From: Williamsia sp. 1135
GTDB lineage: Bacteria; Actinomycetota; Actinomycetes; Mycobacteriales; Mycobacteriaceae
DNA: 64,000 bases
Reading direction: 5' to 3'
Assembly: GCF_002095395.1 (NCBI RefSeq)
Contig: NZ_MJEI01000107.1
Coordinates: 372,001-436,000, forward strand
Of this stretch, positions 29,801 to 38,548 are shown piece by piece. The stretch's first letter is position 1. The number at the start of each line of letters is the position of its first letter. The translations under genes were made by a program, and so were the position numbers. The notes under the pieces are model-generated. The model searched no databases. It had not been told where the DNA came from and saw only the letters and a program-made list of their open reading frames with translations.

Positions 29801-30415
29801 GCATGGGGTGGTTATGCCTACGGTCGGGGTCGAGACGGAGTCGCGGCGGTCGAGGACATGCGGTCGGCCTATCGTCGGATTGCGGTGGCAGCCAAGAACA
29901 CCGACACCCGTGAGCACGACATCGCCGATTCCGACGACTACTTCCAGTACCACGGCGGTATGGTCGCCACGGTTCGCGCGCTGACCGGTCAGGACCCCGA
30001 GGCCTACATCGGGGACAGCACCAGCCCCGACAACGTCCGCACCCGGACGCTGTCGGAGGAGACCACCCGCGTCTTCCGCGCGCGCGTGGTCAACCCGAGG
30101 TGGATCTCGGCGATGCAGCGACACGGATACAAGGGCGCGTTCGAGATGGCGGCGACCGTCGACTACCTGTTCGGCTACGACGCGACCACGAATGTCATGG
30201 CTGACTGGATGTACGAGCAGCTGACCGAGTCCTACGTGCTCGATCAGGAGAACAACGACTTCATGACGAAGTCGAACCCCTGGGCGCTCCATGGAATTGC
30301 CGAACGGCTCCTCGAGGCCGCGCAGCGAGAGATGTGGGCTGCTCCGCCTCCGGAGATGCTCGACGAACTCCGCCGCGTCTTCTTGGAGACCGAAGGCGAT
30401 ATCGAAGGCGCCTGA
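26816..30415 (+). CDS. cobN: Aerobic cobaltochelatase large subunit CobN
   Basis: 1199 residues, within the usual CobN size. It is the large subunit that inserts Co(II) into hydrogenobyrinic acid a,c-diamide with the ATPase subunits CobS and CobT, which are not in the window. The signature [15 protein letters not shown] and [27 protein letters not shown], as well as [10 protein letters not shown]-like [13 protein letters not shown] near the end, are clear. The start is GTG 26816 behind AAGGAGG and the riboswitch. A hairpin terminator follows the gene. Confidence 0.96.
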   Translation: [1199 protein letters not shown]

Positions 30416-30423
30416 CCCGATCT

Positions 30424-30474
30424 TGGTGGGTTCTGGCGAGCGTGACCTGGGAAAACGCTCGCCGAAACCCACCA
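30424..30474 (+). terminator. Stem-loop terminator after cobN
   Basis: Arms 30424-30443 and 30455-30474 pair over 20 bases with two mismatches, and TTTT follows within a few bases. It lies nine bases after the cobN stop and would separate cobN from fxsA. Confidence 0.6.
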
Positions 30475-30553
30475 TTTTCGGGGAGTGGGAGAAAATCGGA
30501 CGTCCCGTGCGTTGACCGTGTGTACGCACAGCCGATAGTCGGGATGGTTTCTC

Positions 30554-31078
30554 ATGAAGTTCGCGCTCTTCCTCCTCTACGTGGCAATCGAGATCGCCGC
30601 CTTCGTCGGGCTCTGCTACGCCATCGGCTTCGGATGGACCCTGCTGCTCGGCCTGGCAACGGTGATCGGCGGATTCTGGCTCTTGCGCCGACAGGGCGCC
30701 AAGGTGTTTCGCAATCTGCGGGAAGCGGGCGAGAAGGCCGCAGGCGGTCAGCCGGCCGGGCCCGCAGAATCCGCGGCGCCCGTTGCCGACACGGCATTGC
30801 TCGCCGCAGCGACCATTGCCATGATCATCCCCGGCCTGGTCAGCACTGCGGTTGGAATCCTGTTGTTGCTCAAACCGATTCGAATTCTCTTGCGCCCTGT
30901 TGTCATCGCGCTCGGCACGCGCAAGGTGGTCGGGGCGATGGAGACCTACTCGCGGTACGGCCGGGGGATGGCAGGCGTGACCGTCGTCGAGGGACAGGTT
31001 GTCGACACCACGGAGTACGGCCCGACCGGATACGACCCCACCCGTCCGCAGTTGCGTAAGCCACAGACCGAGCGCTGA
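30554..31078 (+). CDS. fxsA: FxsA-family membrane protein
   Basis: 174 residues. Two or three N-terminal membrane helices (MKFALFLLYVAIEIAAFVGL, GFGWTLLLGLATVIGGFWLL) precede RRQGAKVFRNLREA, and another hydrophobic stretch follows (TIAMIIPGLVSTAVGILLLL). FxsA proteins are inner-membrane proteins of unknown role; in E. coli overproduction eases phage T7 exclusion by the F plasmid. The soluble C-terminal tail is about 50 residues. Its place next to an amidohydrolase and lnt matches the Rv2053c region. Confidence 0.87.
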   Translation: MKFALFLLYVAIEIAAFVGLCYAIGFGWTLLLGLATVIGGFWLLRRQGAKVFRNLREAGEKAAGGQPAGPAESAAPVADTALLAAATIAMIIPGLVSTAVGILLLLKPIRILLRPVVIALGTRKVVGAMETYSRYGRGMAGVTVVEGQVVDTTEYGPTGYDPTRPQLRKPQTER

Positions 31079-31139
31079 CGCCATCGGTTCGCGGCCCTGG
31101 CCACACCGAGTCGGCGCCTGACAGGCAGACTGGACCGTC

Positions 31140-32750
31140 GTGGACAGTCAACTGCTGATCGGCGGGCACATCTATTCGCCGGTGGCCCCCGATGCAACCG
31201 CCATGGCGATCGAGAACGGTGTGGTGGTCTGGGTCGGATCGGACCAGGTCGGCCGCACGCTGCATCCGAAAGCCCAGATCATCGACCTCGGTGGTGCGCT
31301 GGTCGCGCCTGCTTTCGTCGACTCTCACGTACACCTCACGTCGACCGGCCTCGCGATCCGCGGTCTCGATCTCAGCGATGCGGTCAGTCGTGAAGACTGC
31401 CTCGAGCAGATCCGCCGATACGTCGCCGAGAACACCGACACCGACCTCATCTGGGGTCTGGGTTGGGATGAGTCGAACTGGCCCGACCTGACCTGCCCGA
31501 CGACTGCGGAGATCGACGCGGTGGTCGGCTACCGGCCGGTCTATCTGGCCCGGATCGACGAACACAGCGCAGTTGCCTCGACCGCTCTGCGTTCGCGTGC
31601 CGACGGTCTGATCGGCGCTCAGGGTTATGACGAACAAGGTCCTTTGACAGCCGACGCACATCACCGCGTGCGCGGCGCCGCCCGCCTGCTGTTGTCCCAG
31701 ACCGGCCGGTACCGAGCCCAGCATTCGGCCCTCGACGACGCTGCCTCGCATGGGATCGTCGCCGTCCACGAAAACGGTGGACCCGACATCAGTGGGCTCG
31801 ACGACTTCCTCTCACTCGCGGATCTCGACCATGCGGTCCAGATCCGGCGATATTGGGGTGCGCCGGTCGCCGACGCAGAGCAGGCGGTCTCGCTGCTCGC
31901 CGCGACCCGCGCCCATGCTCTCGGCGGGGACCTGTTCATCGATGGAGCGATCGGCTCTCACACTGCGTTGCTGCGCGAGCCCTACACCGACGCCGACACC
32001 AGGGGGGTCTGCTATCTCGACGGCCACACCGTCACCCGACACATCCGGGCGTGCACTGAGGCCGGTATCCAGTGCGGCTTCCACGTCATCGGAGATGGTG
32101 CCACCGATCTTCTGGTCGAGGGTTTCAGCACCGTGGCCGCCGAACTCGGCGCGCCCGCGCTCGCGCGTATGGGTCACCGGATCGAACACGCAGAGATGAT
32201 CACTGCCGAGCAGGCAGCCATTCTGGCGTCGTGCGGCGTCATCGCGAGCATGCAGCCACTGTTCGACGCGCTGTGGGGTGGACCCGAGCAGCTCTATGAA
32301 CAGCGACTCGGGCTACCGCGGGGACGCTCGCTCAACAATTTCGCGCAACTCGCGAGGGCTGGGGTCGGATTGGCCTTCAGTTCGGATGCCCCGGTGACGG
32401 CGATGCGCCCGTGGGAGGCGATTGCCGCTGCTGCACACCACAACAACCCGACGAGCGCGATCTCGGTGCGGGCGGCTTTCGCGGCAGCCACGCGCGGAGC
32501 CTGGCGCGCAGGGGGAGAGCGGGATGGTGTCGCCGGAACGCTGGTCCCAGGTGCTCCCGCCGACTACGCCGTGTGGGAGGTCGACGAGCTCGTGGTCGCG
32601 GGGTCGGCTGATCCTGCGGTCGCACGGTGGTCCACCGATCCACGTTCTCGGGTACCCGCGTTACCGGATCTGCGACCGGGTAGCCGGCTACCCGAGTGTG
32701 TCCGGACGGTGCGAGCCGGTACGCCGATCTACGATCGGGCAGGTTTGTGA
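31140..32750 (+). CDS. Amidohydrolase family protein (YtcJ-like)
   Basis: 536 residues from GTG 31140. This is a metal-dependent amidohydrolase of the amidohydrolase-3 group: metal-binding VDSHVHLT near residue 62, HVIGDGATD and the later GHRIEHAEM, and Asp in FSSDAPVTAM. An N-terminal beta-sandwich (residues 1-55) is typical. Substrate is unknown. The stop codon overlaps the lnt start (GTGA), so the genes appear to be co-expressed, though no shared function is evident. Confidence 0.88.
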   Translation: MDSQLLIGGHIYSPVAPDATAMAIENGVVVWVGSDQVGRTLHPKAQIIDLGGALVAPAFVDSHVHLTSTGLAIRGLDLSDAVSREDCLEQIRRYVAENTDTDLIWGLGWDESNWPDLTCPTTAEIDAVVGYRPVYLARIDEHSAVASTALRSRADGLIGAQGYDEQGPLTADAHHRVRGAARLLLSQTGRYRAQHSALDDAASHGIVAVHENGGPDISGLDDFLSLADLDHAVQIRRYWGAPVADAEQAVSLLAATRAHALGGDLFIDGAIGSHTALLREPYTDADTRGVCYLDGHTVTRHIRACTEAGIQCGFHVIGDGATDLLVEGFSTVAAELGAPALARMGHRIEHAEMITAEQAAILASCGVIASMQPLFDALWGGPEQLYEQRLGLPRGRSLNNFAQLARAGVGLAFSSDAPVTAMRPWEAIAAAAHHNNPTSAISVRAAFAAATRGAWRAGGERDGVAGTLVPGAPADYAVWEVDELVVAGSADPAVARWSTDPRSRVPALPDLRPGSRLPECVRTVRAGTPIYDRAGL

Positions 32751-34384
32751 CGGCCGTGACCACCGCGGCGGACAACCCCGGATTCCGCAACAGGGTCGGG
32801 TTCTTCGGGACCCGTGAGTTCCTCTTCCGGACCGCGGGCAGTGTGTCAGGCGGCCTACTGATGTGGGCTGCGTTCCCGCCTCGGAACCTCTGGTTCCTGG
32901 GCATCGTGTCCCTGGCGTTCCTCGCCGGCTCGCTCGGCGGCGTCGTCCGCTTCCGTGAAGGTTTCTGGTACGGCTTCGTCTACGGGCTGGCGTTCTTCCT
33001 GCCACTGCTCCCGTGGATCGGCGTCTACGTGGGACCTTTGCCGTGGGTGGCGCTCGCCATCGTGCTGTCGCTGTACACCGGACTGTTCGGGGTCCTGGCG
33101 GTGCGGACGACCACCTTGCCTCTGGGTCCGCTTTGGTTCGCGATCACCTGGGTTGCAGTCGAATGGGCGCGGTCGTCGTTTCCTTTCGGGGGTTTCCCGT
33201 GGGGAAGGGTGGCATTCGGGCAGATCGGGGGCCCGATGCTCTCGCTGGCCTCCATCGGTGGAGCGCCTCTGGTGTCGTTCGGGGTCGTGCTGTCCGGCGC
33301 CGCGCTCGCGGCGCTCGCAGGTGCGCTCGCCCGTACGCCGCGCCGCTGGCAGGCGTTGATCCCGGCGACCGCGCTGGTGCTGCTCGCACCACTGGTCGCC
33401 GCGGCGCTCTGGCCCTCGGTCGATGGCCGCAACACCTCGGACGACACCATCACGGTTGCCGCGATCCAGGGCAATGTGCCCCGGCTCGGGCTCGACTTCA
33501 ACTCACAGCGCCGTGCCGTACTCGACAATCACGTCCGAGAGACGCTGCGGCTCGCCGAAGCCGTCAAGGCAGGAGACTCGCCACAACCCGACATCGTGTT
33601 GTGGCCCGAGAACGCCTCCGACATCGATCCGACTGCGAACTCCGATGCTGCGGCCGAGATCACCGCCGCATCGATCGCCATCGACGCCCCGATCATGGTC
33701 GGCACTCTTGTGCGAAATCCAGATGGACGACCGACCAACACCGTGCTCGTCTGGGACGGGCGGCTGGCGGCAGACGGACAGCAGATCCGCGGTCGATACG
33801 ACAAGCACATCATCCAGCCGTTCGGTGAATACCTGCCGTGGCGAAGCTTTTTCACGCACTTTTCTTCCTACGCCGAACAGGCGGGGAACTTCAAGGCGGG
33901 CACGGGCCCCGGGGTGGTCGACGTCGACATCGCGAACGGGCGACAGGTGACGGTCGGGGTGTCGACCTGCTGGGAGATCGCGTTCGACCGCTCGGCCCGT
34001 GGGGCCGTGAAATCAGGCGCCGAGTTCTTGTCCGTACCCACGAACAACGCCACCTTCGGCCGCACCCAGATGACCTATCAGCAGCTCGCCATGTCGCAGC
34101 TCCGTGCGGTCGAGCACGGTCGCGCCGTGGTGGTCTCCGCAACGAGTGGTGTCAGTTCGATCATTGCGCCGGACGGCCACAGCATGTCGCGGAGCGGGTT
34201 CTTCGAACCCGCAGCACTGGTGAACACCATCCCATTGCATACCGAACAGACGGTCGCAACGACAATGGGTCCGTGGCCTGAGCGATTGGCCGTACTCTTG
34301 GGAATCTGCGCTTTTTTGTACCTGTTGGCGCCAGGCGTTAGGTTCAGGGGATGGTCAAAGGAGGAGCATGGTGACGGGGCCTGA
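32747..34384 (+). CDS. lnt: Apolipoprotein N-acyltransferase
   Basis: 545 residues from GTG 32747. Five to seven membrane helices (residues about 27-220) are followed by a nitrilase-fold domain. The catalytic triad is Glu288 (VLWPENASD), Lys353 ([14 protein letters not shown]) and Cys408 ([11 protein letters not shown]). It N-acylates the lipidated cysteine of lipoproteins at the outer face of the membrane. It overlaps ppm by 17 bases. In M. tuberculosis the two are one Ppm1 polypeptide; here they are separate, as in several other actinobacteria. Confidence 0.94.
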   Translation: MTAVTTAADNPGFRNRVGFFGTREFLFRTAGSVSGGLLMWAAFPPRNLWFLGIVSLAFLAGSLGGVVRFREGFWYGFVYGLAFFLPLLPWIGVYVGPLPWVALAIVLSLYTGLFGVLAVRTTTLPLGPLWFAITWVAVEWARSSFPFGGFPWGRVAFGQIGGPMLSLASIGGAPLVSFGVVLSGAALAALAGALARTPRRWQALIPATALVLLAPLVAAALWPSVDGRNTSDDTITVAAIQGNVPRLGLDFNSQRRAVLDNHVRETLRLAEAVKAGDSPQPDIVLWPENASDIDPTANSDAAAEITAASIAIDAPIMVGTLVRNPDGRPTNTVLVWDGRLAADGQQIRGRYDKHIIQPFGEYLPWRSFFTHFSSYAEQAGNFKAGTGPGVVDVDIANGRQVTVGVSTCWEIAFDRSARGAVKSGAEFLSVPTNNATFGRTQMTYQQLAMSQLRAVEHGRAVVVSATSGVSSIIAPDGHSMSRSGFFEPAALVNTIPLHTEQTVATTMGPWPERLAVLLGICAFLYLLAPGVRFRGWSKEEHGDGA

Positions 34385-35168
34385 GGACAACTCGCGTGGT
34401 ACGCGAGCCGTGGTGGGGGCTGACGGGGCCGGTACTTTGGTGATCATCCCGACGTTCAACGAGATCGAGAACCTGCCGTTGATCGTCAAGCGGGTGCACG
34501 CGGCGCAGCCCGCCGTTCACATTCTCGTGGTCGACGACAGCAGTCCGGACGGCACCGGCGAACTCGCCGATCAACTGGCCGAGACCGATGGTGCAGGCCG
34601 CATCCATGTGCTGCATCGGACCGTCAAGAACGGGCTCGGCGCTGCGTACATCGAAGGTTTCCAGTGGGGTCTGGCACGTGACTACGCCGTGCTCGTCGAG
34701 ATGGACGCCGACGGCAGTCACGCACCCGAGGAGCTACATCGTCTGCTCGACCGCCTCAACGAGGGCGCTGACCTGGTGATCGGCTCCCGCTATGTACCCG
34801 GGGGCACAGTGGTGAACTGGCCCCGCCGCCGCGAAATCCTCTCACGAGGCGGGAACATCTACTCACGGCTTGCGCTCGGAGTATCGGTGAAGGACATCAC
34901 CGGCGGTTTCCGGGCCTACCGTCGTGAGGTGCTCGAGACTCTCGACCTGAGTGCCATCGAATCGCACGGATACTGCTTTCAGGTCGACCTCGGCTGGCGT
35001 GTGATCCAAGCCGGATTCGACGTAGCCGAAGTGCCTATCACCTTCACCGAGCGTGAACTCGGCGAATCGAAGATGAGCGGCAGTATCGTCCGTGAGGCCG
35101 CATTCAAGGTTCCACGCTGGGGTTTGACCCACCGCCTCGGCAAGTTGCGGAAGGCGAAGCGCGCCTGA
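34368..35168 (+). CDS. ppm1: Polyprenol-phosphate mannosyltransferase (GT2)
   Basis: 266 residues from the ATG at 34368, behind AAAGGAGG. It transfers mannose from GDP-mannose to polyprenyl phosphate, supplying the donor for lipomannan, lipoarabinomannan and protein mannosylation. GT2 features are [24 protein letters not shown], the metal-binding EMDADGSH and IGSRYVPGG. It has no membrane helix of its own and probably binds Lnt for anchoring, as shown in M. smegmatis. Confidence 0.94.
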   Translation: MVTGPEDNSRGTRAVVGADGAGTLVIIPTFNEIENLPLIVKRVHAAQPAVHILVVDDSSPDGTGELADQLAETDGAGRIHVLHRTVKNGLGAAYIEGFQWGLARDYAVLVEMDADGSHAPEELHRLLDRLNEGADLVIGSRYVPGGTVVNWPRRREILSRGGNIYSRLALGVSVKDITGGFRAYRREVLETLDLSAIESHGYCFQVDLGWRVIQAGFDVAEVPITFTERELGESKMSGSIVREAAFKVPRWGLTHRLGKLRKAKRA

Positions 35169-35178
35169 AGGCTCGTCG

Positions 35179-35937
35179 ATGACGCAAGCAGACGTCAGCG
35201 TGATCCCGGCAGCCGACCGGGAACATTGGCGCAGCGAATGGCTCTACTCACGCCAGTCGTTCCTGGCCACAGGGAACTTCGACCTTGCGGCAGGCGCCCA
35301 CGGGATGTTGATGGTCCACAACGATGACATCGTCGACGCAGGCGAGGGTTTCGACACCCATCAGCATCACAGTGTCGAGATAGTCACCTGGGTCCTCGAG
35401 GGCACTCTGGTCCACCAGGATTCGCTGGGACACTCGGGAATGATCTACCCGGGACTTGCGCAACGGATGAGCGCGGGGAGTCGGATCATGCATTCGGAGA
35501 AAAACGGCGCACTGCGACGCGACGGCACACCGCTTCGCGTCGTGCAGATGTGGCTTCCACCCGACACCGCCGGTGGCCAGTCGAGCTACGAGGAACTCGA
35601 CGTGGCGACGGAGCTGCGCGACGGCTCATTGGTCACGGTCGCCTCCGGTATGAAGAGAGACCGGAACACCGCCGCGATCGGCATCGGGAACAGTCATGCC
35701 GCGCTCCATGTCGCCCGCCTACAGCCCGGTCAGTCCGTGACGATCCCGGACGCCCCTTACGGCCACGTCTTCGTTGCCCGGGGAGAAGTTGTCCTCGAAG
35801 ACACCGGTGACCTGGGCGAAGGTGACGCGGTTCGCATGACGGCGACCGGCGGGCATCGCGTCACTGCCACAACGCGGTCTGAACTGCTGATCTGGGAGAT
35901 GCAGCGCGGGTTCGGAGCACACAACAAAACGCCGTAG
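35179..35937 (+). CDS. Pirin-like bicupin protein
   Basis: 252 residues with two cupin domains. Metal ligands of the N-terminal cupin show as FDTHQHHSVEIVTWVLEG and MHSEKNG. Pirins of this type can act as quercetinases or bind redox-active iron; the function here is unknown. It begins ten bases after ppm, and its stop codon lies in the arm of the following terminator hairpin. Confidence 0.88.
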   Translation: MTQADVSVIPAADREHWRSEWLYSRQSFLATGNFDLAAGAHGMLMVHNDDIVDAGEGFDTHQHHSVEIVTWVLEGTLVHQDSLGHSGMIYPGLAQRMSAGSRIMHSEKNGALRRDGTPLRVVQMWLPPDTAGGQSSYEELDVATELRDGSLVTVASGMKRDRNTAAIGIGNSHAALHVARLQPGQSVTIPDAPYGHVFVARGEVVLEDTGDLGEGDAVRMTATGGHRVTATTRSELLIWEMQRGFGAHNKTP

Positions 35938-35956
35938 CACCGTCTGGTGCTACGGC
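35931..35956. terminator. Bidirectional terminator hairpin between pirin and rbpA
   Basis: A perfect 11-bp stem (GCCGTAGCACC and GGTGCTACGGC) with a four-base loop. It lies between the convergent pirin and rbpA genes and should end transcripts from both sides. The T-run is weak, as is usual in this group. Confidence 0.75.
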
Positions 35957-35997
35957 GACTGTCGCCTGTATGTCGACCCTCGGCGGGTCGTAGAGAC

Positions 35998-36342
35998 CTA
36001 GCTGGAAGTGCCGCGGCGACGTGCCTTGAGCAGGTCGAGACGCTCGGTCAGCAATACCTCGAGCTCATCTTCGCTTCGCCGTTCGAGCAGCATGTCCCAG
36101 TGCGTCCGCGGTGGCTTGACCTTCTTCTCCTCAGGCTCTGCGCCTTCGAGAATCGTGCCTTCCATACCGTTCTTGCAGGGCCACGTGGACGGGATCTCGG
36201 CGTCGTCGGCAAACGGGACGTCGAAGATCTCACCGTTGTCGGTGCGGTACTGCACGATCCGGCGCGGTGCGAGGTCATGATCGCGATCGGTCTCGTAGCT
36301 CACCGCTCCGAGGCGGCTGCCGCGTAGAACTCGATCTGCCAT
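35998..36342 (-). CDS. rbpA: RNA polymerase-binding protein RbpA
   Basis: 114 residues, the normal size. It binds RNA polymerase and the principal sigma factor and stabilises the open complex. The N-terminal tail (MADRVLRGSRLGAVSYETD), the core (RIVQYRTDNGEIFDVPF), the linker and the sigma-interaction domain (RTHWDMLLERRSEDELEVLLTERL) are all in place. The second cysteine of the zinc-type motif is absent; only one Cys is seen (TWPCKNG). It has its own promoter region, divergent from a zinc-ribbon gene. Confidence 0.96.
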   Translation of the reverse strand: MADRVLRGSRLGAVSYETDRDHDLAPRRIVQYRTDNGEIFDVPFADDAEIPSTWPCKNGMEGTILEGAEPEEKKVKPPRTHWDMLLERRSEDELEVLLTERLDLLKARRRGTSS

Positions 36343-36530
36343 AACTTCTATCCTCTCGTTGGATTACCTATCCATCTTACGCGCGTCTGGAGACTACTGG
36401 CCGCGGGCGGCGGCACCGCCGCCGACTTTCCTGCGGTTACCGGCGAATCAGGGCGCCGAGGGGCGGTGAACGACCGGTGTTCGGCCCGGTTGTCGCCGAT
36501 GCCCGCAGACGCCGAGTACCGTCATCGGAT

Positions 36531-36878
36531 ATGGAGCAGGAGGCCGCCCCTCGCCGCAACAGGGCGCGTAACTCGTGTGCGTGGTGCGGCCGCGAGATCG
36601 TGGAGTCCGAGATCGGACGTCGCCGCAAGTACTGCAAACAGTCATGCCGTCAACGAGCTTACGAACAGCGGAGCCTGGTTGCCGGATCGTCTATCCCGGC
36701 CGACGCCGTGGTGCTGAGCGCTGGTGAGGCCGACGACCTCATCGAACGGTTGTTCCGCCTGAGATGTGCTGCGGAGGACATCGCCACGGCAGTCGACGAA
36801 AACGCGGGCAAGAGTGAACTGGCAAGTCTGGGCGCGGAACTCGTCGCCCTGGCCAAGGAGGCCGAACGGTGGCGTTAG
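36531..36878 (+). CDS. Small zinc-ribbon protein
   Basis: 115 residues from the ATG at 36531. A basic N-terminus leads to a likely zinc site, CAWCG and YCKQSC, followed by RQRAYEQR. The second half is helical (EADDLIERLFRLRCAAEDIATAVDE through ALAKEAERWR). The motif recurs in small actinobacterial proteins of unknown function and suggests nucleic-acid binding. It is divergent from rbpA and ends four bases before the Ter operon ends on the other strand. Confidence 0.72.
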   Translation: MEQEAAPRRNRARNSCAWCGREIVESEIGRRRKYCKQSCRQRAYEQRSLVAGSSIPADAVVLSAGEADDLIERLFRLRCAAEDIATAVDENAGKSELASLGAELVALAKEAERWR

Positions 36879-36882
36879 CGCG

Positions 36883-38526
36883 TCAGGCGTTCGGGTTGGC
36901 ACCCGACCGAGGCTGATCACTGCTCAAAGTGGCAACGATCCGTCTGGCCTGTGCGCCGGCCGGATCGATGTGCTCGGCCGCCACCGACCACGGTAGACCG
37001 ACCCACGGGTCATGGGCGCGGGCCTTCTCGGTCACCGGAATCATCATCGTTCGATCCGCGATGGTGCTCACCAGGGGATCGCTGTCGTTGTCGTCGAGGG
37101 ATCCGGCGAACACAAACGCCCAGCCGAGTTCGCTTCCGCGATCTGCAATTCGGAGCAGCCTCGCCATCGCCCCGACGTCCCACCCGAACGGCAGATCTGC
37201 GATGACCACCACGCGGGTGTCGATGTCATCGACCTCGCCGGCCTGCAGCGCCATCTGCGTGAGGTCTATCGACGACTCCAGCACCGACAGTCGGTCGGCA
37301 ACGGACTCCGGCGCAGTGACCGCGGGCGCGGTGAGCACCGGCGACAGCATTTCGGTCATCGGTGCCAATGAGCCCGTCAGATCGAACACGTCGATCAGCA
37401 CCGTTCCACCGTTGGAGGTCCTCCGCGTTCCGGGGAAGGGCACCCGGGCGGCGACCACGAGTCGCAACACCAACGACGTCACAACGGATAGCACCGGGTC
37501 GCCGGTGTCGAGCACCCACAGCGGTCGAGCGATCGGTGTCGGCACGCAGAACGGAAGCCGCAGATCGCCGCGCTCGGGGGCGAACAACTCACCGATGCGG
37601 AGGCCACCTGCAGAAGGCGAACCGGCGTGGTTCCAGGCAGGCGACTTCCACGACGCCATCGCAGGCGGCAACTGCGGATCCAATGCAGCCAACTCCGCCA
37701 TCAACACTGCCGAGTCGGCGTCGAAACGACTTCTGGCCGACGTCACGAGGTCGTCGCACCGCTGCTGCGCGGCGGCTCGGGCGCGGTCGGCGGCAGGCGA
37801 GTTGCGTTGCGCAGGATCCGCCAGCAGGTCGCCGAGTTCTCTGTCGAGTCGGTCCATCGCAAAACCCTCGGCCTGGACGTACCCGGCGGCCGACCTGGCC
37901 GCATCCTCGAACACGACGTGGGCACGCGCGACGGCGGCGCCGTAGTCGGATCCCAAGGTGACCAGAGCCGGCGGCAGGGAATCGTCGCCGCACTGTGGCC
38001 CAACGGGTTGCGGGTCGGCGGGCGCCCGAGGCGGTACCTCCGGCGCATCATCGACCTCGACCTCGACGCCGTGCGCGGTCAGCAGCGCTGCGAGTCCGCC
38101 TTGATAGCCCTGTCCGAGTGCGCGCACTCGCCACCGTCCCGACCGCTGATAGAGCTCGAAGCACAACAGCGCCGTCTCGCCGTGGAGCGGGCGCAACGGA
38201 AACGAGTACTCGGAGTTGTCCGGCGCGCCGTCGAGTTCAGCCGTGAGGCCGGGCGCCAGGCCTACATCGGCATCACCGCTCACCGCACACAGCACGATCG
38301 CGTCAGGGGGCAGCGACCCCAGATCCACCACAATGCGGTGACCCTCGAGCCGTACCCCGGCCGTCTGTGGCTGGTTGTAGAAGACGACGCTGTCCGAATC
38401 GCTCGTCCGCAGATCCGGACCGACCACCAATCCGACCAGATCCGCTTCACCGATGCCACCGTTCACCGAGAACACCAACGTCGATGCCGCCACCGGCACG
38501 TTCTGACCGGGAACCAACTCGTTCAT
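36883..38526 (-). CDS. TerD-like domain with degenerate FtsK-like C-terminal domain
   Basis: 547 residues. Residues 1-155 are a TerD-like domain (SVVFYNQPQTAGVRLEG, LCFELYQRSGRWRVRALGQGYQGGLAALL) without calcium-loop acids. A helical, Ala-rich middle region follows (about 190-275). The last 250 residues have the pattern of the non-canonical FtsK-like ATPases found in actinobacteria: RLPFCVPTPIARPLWVLD, VVTSLVLRLVVAARVPF, TVLIDVFDLTG, and VVVIADLPFGWDVGAMARLLRIADRGSELGWAFVFAG. The Walker A position (LWVLDTGDPVLSVV) has no GKT/S, so ATP hydrolysis is unlikely. It is the last gene of the Ter operon, 22 bp after the double-TerD gene. The FtsK link is inferred from pattern. Confidence 0.75.
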   Translation of the reverse strand: MNELVPGQNVPVAASTLVFSVNGGIGEADLVGLVVGPDLRTSDSDSVVFYNQPQTAGVRLEGHRIVVDLGSLPPDAIVLCAVSGDADVGLAPGLTAELDGAPDNSEYSFPLRPLHGETALLCFELYQRSGRWRVRALGQGYQGGLAALLTAHGVEVEVDDAPEVPPRAPADPQPVGPQCGDDSLPPALVTLGSDYGAAVARAHVVFEDAARSAAGYVQAEGFAMDRLDRELGDLLADPAQRNSPAADRARAAAQQRCDDLVTSARSRFDADSAVLMAELAALDPQLPPAMASWKSPAWNHAGSPSAGGLRIGELFAPERGDLRLPFCVPTPIARPLWVLDTGDPVLSVVTSLVLRLVVAARVPFPGTRRTSNGGTVLIDVFDLTGSLAPMTEMLSPVLTAPAVTAPESVADRLSVLESSIDLTQMALQAGEVDDIDTRVVVIADLPFGWDVGAMARLLRIADRGSELGWAFVFAGSLDDNDSDPLVSTIADRTMMIPVTEKARAHDPWVGLPWSVAAEHIDPAGAQARRIVATLSSDQPRSGANPNA

Positions 38527-38548
38527 GACGCGAATGTATTCATCGGGG

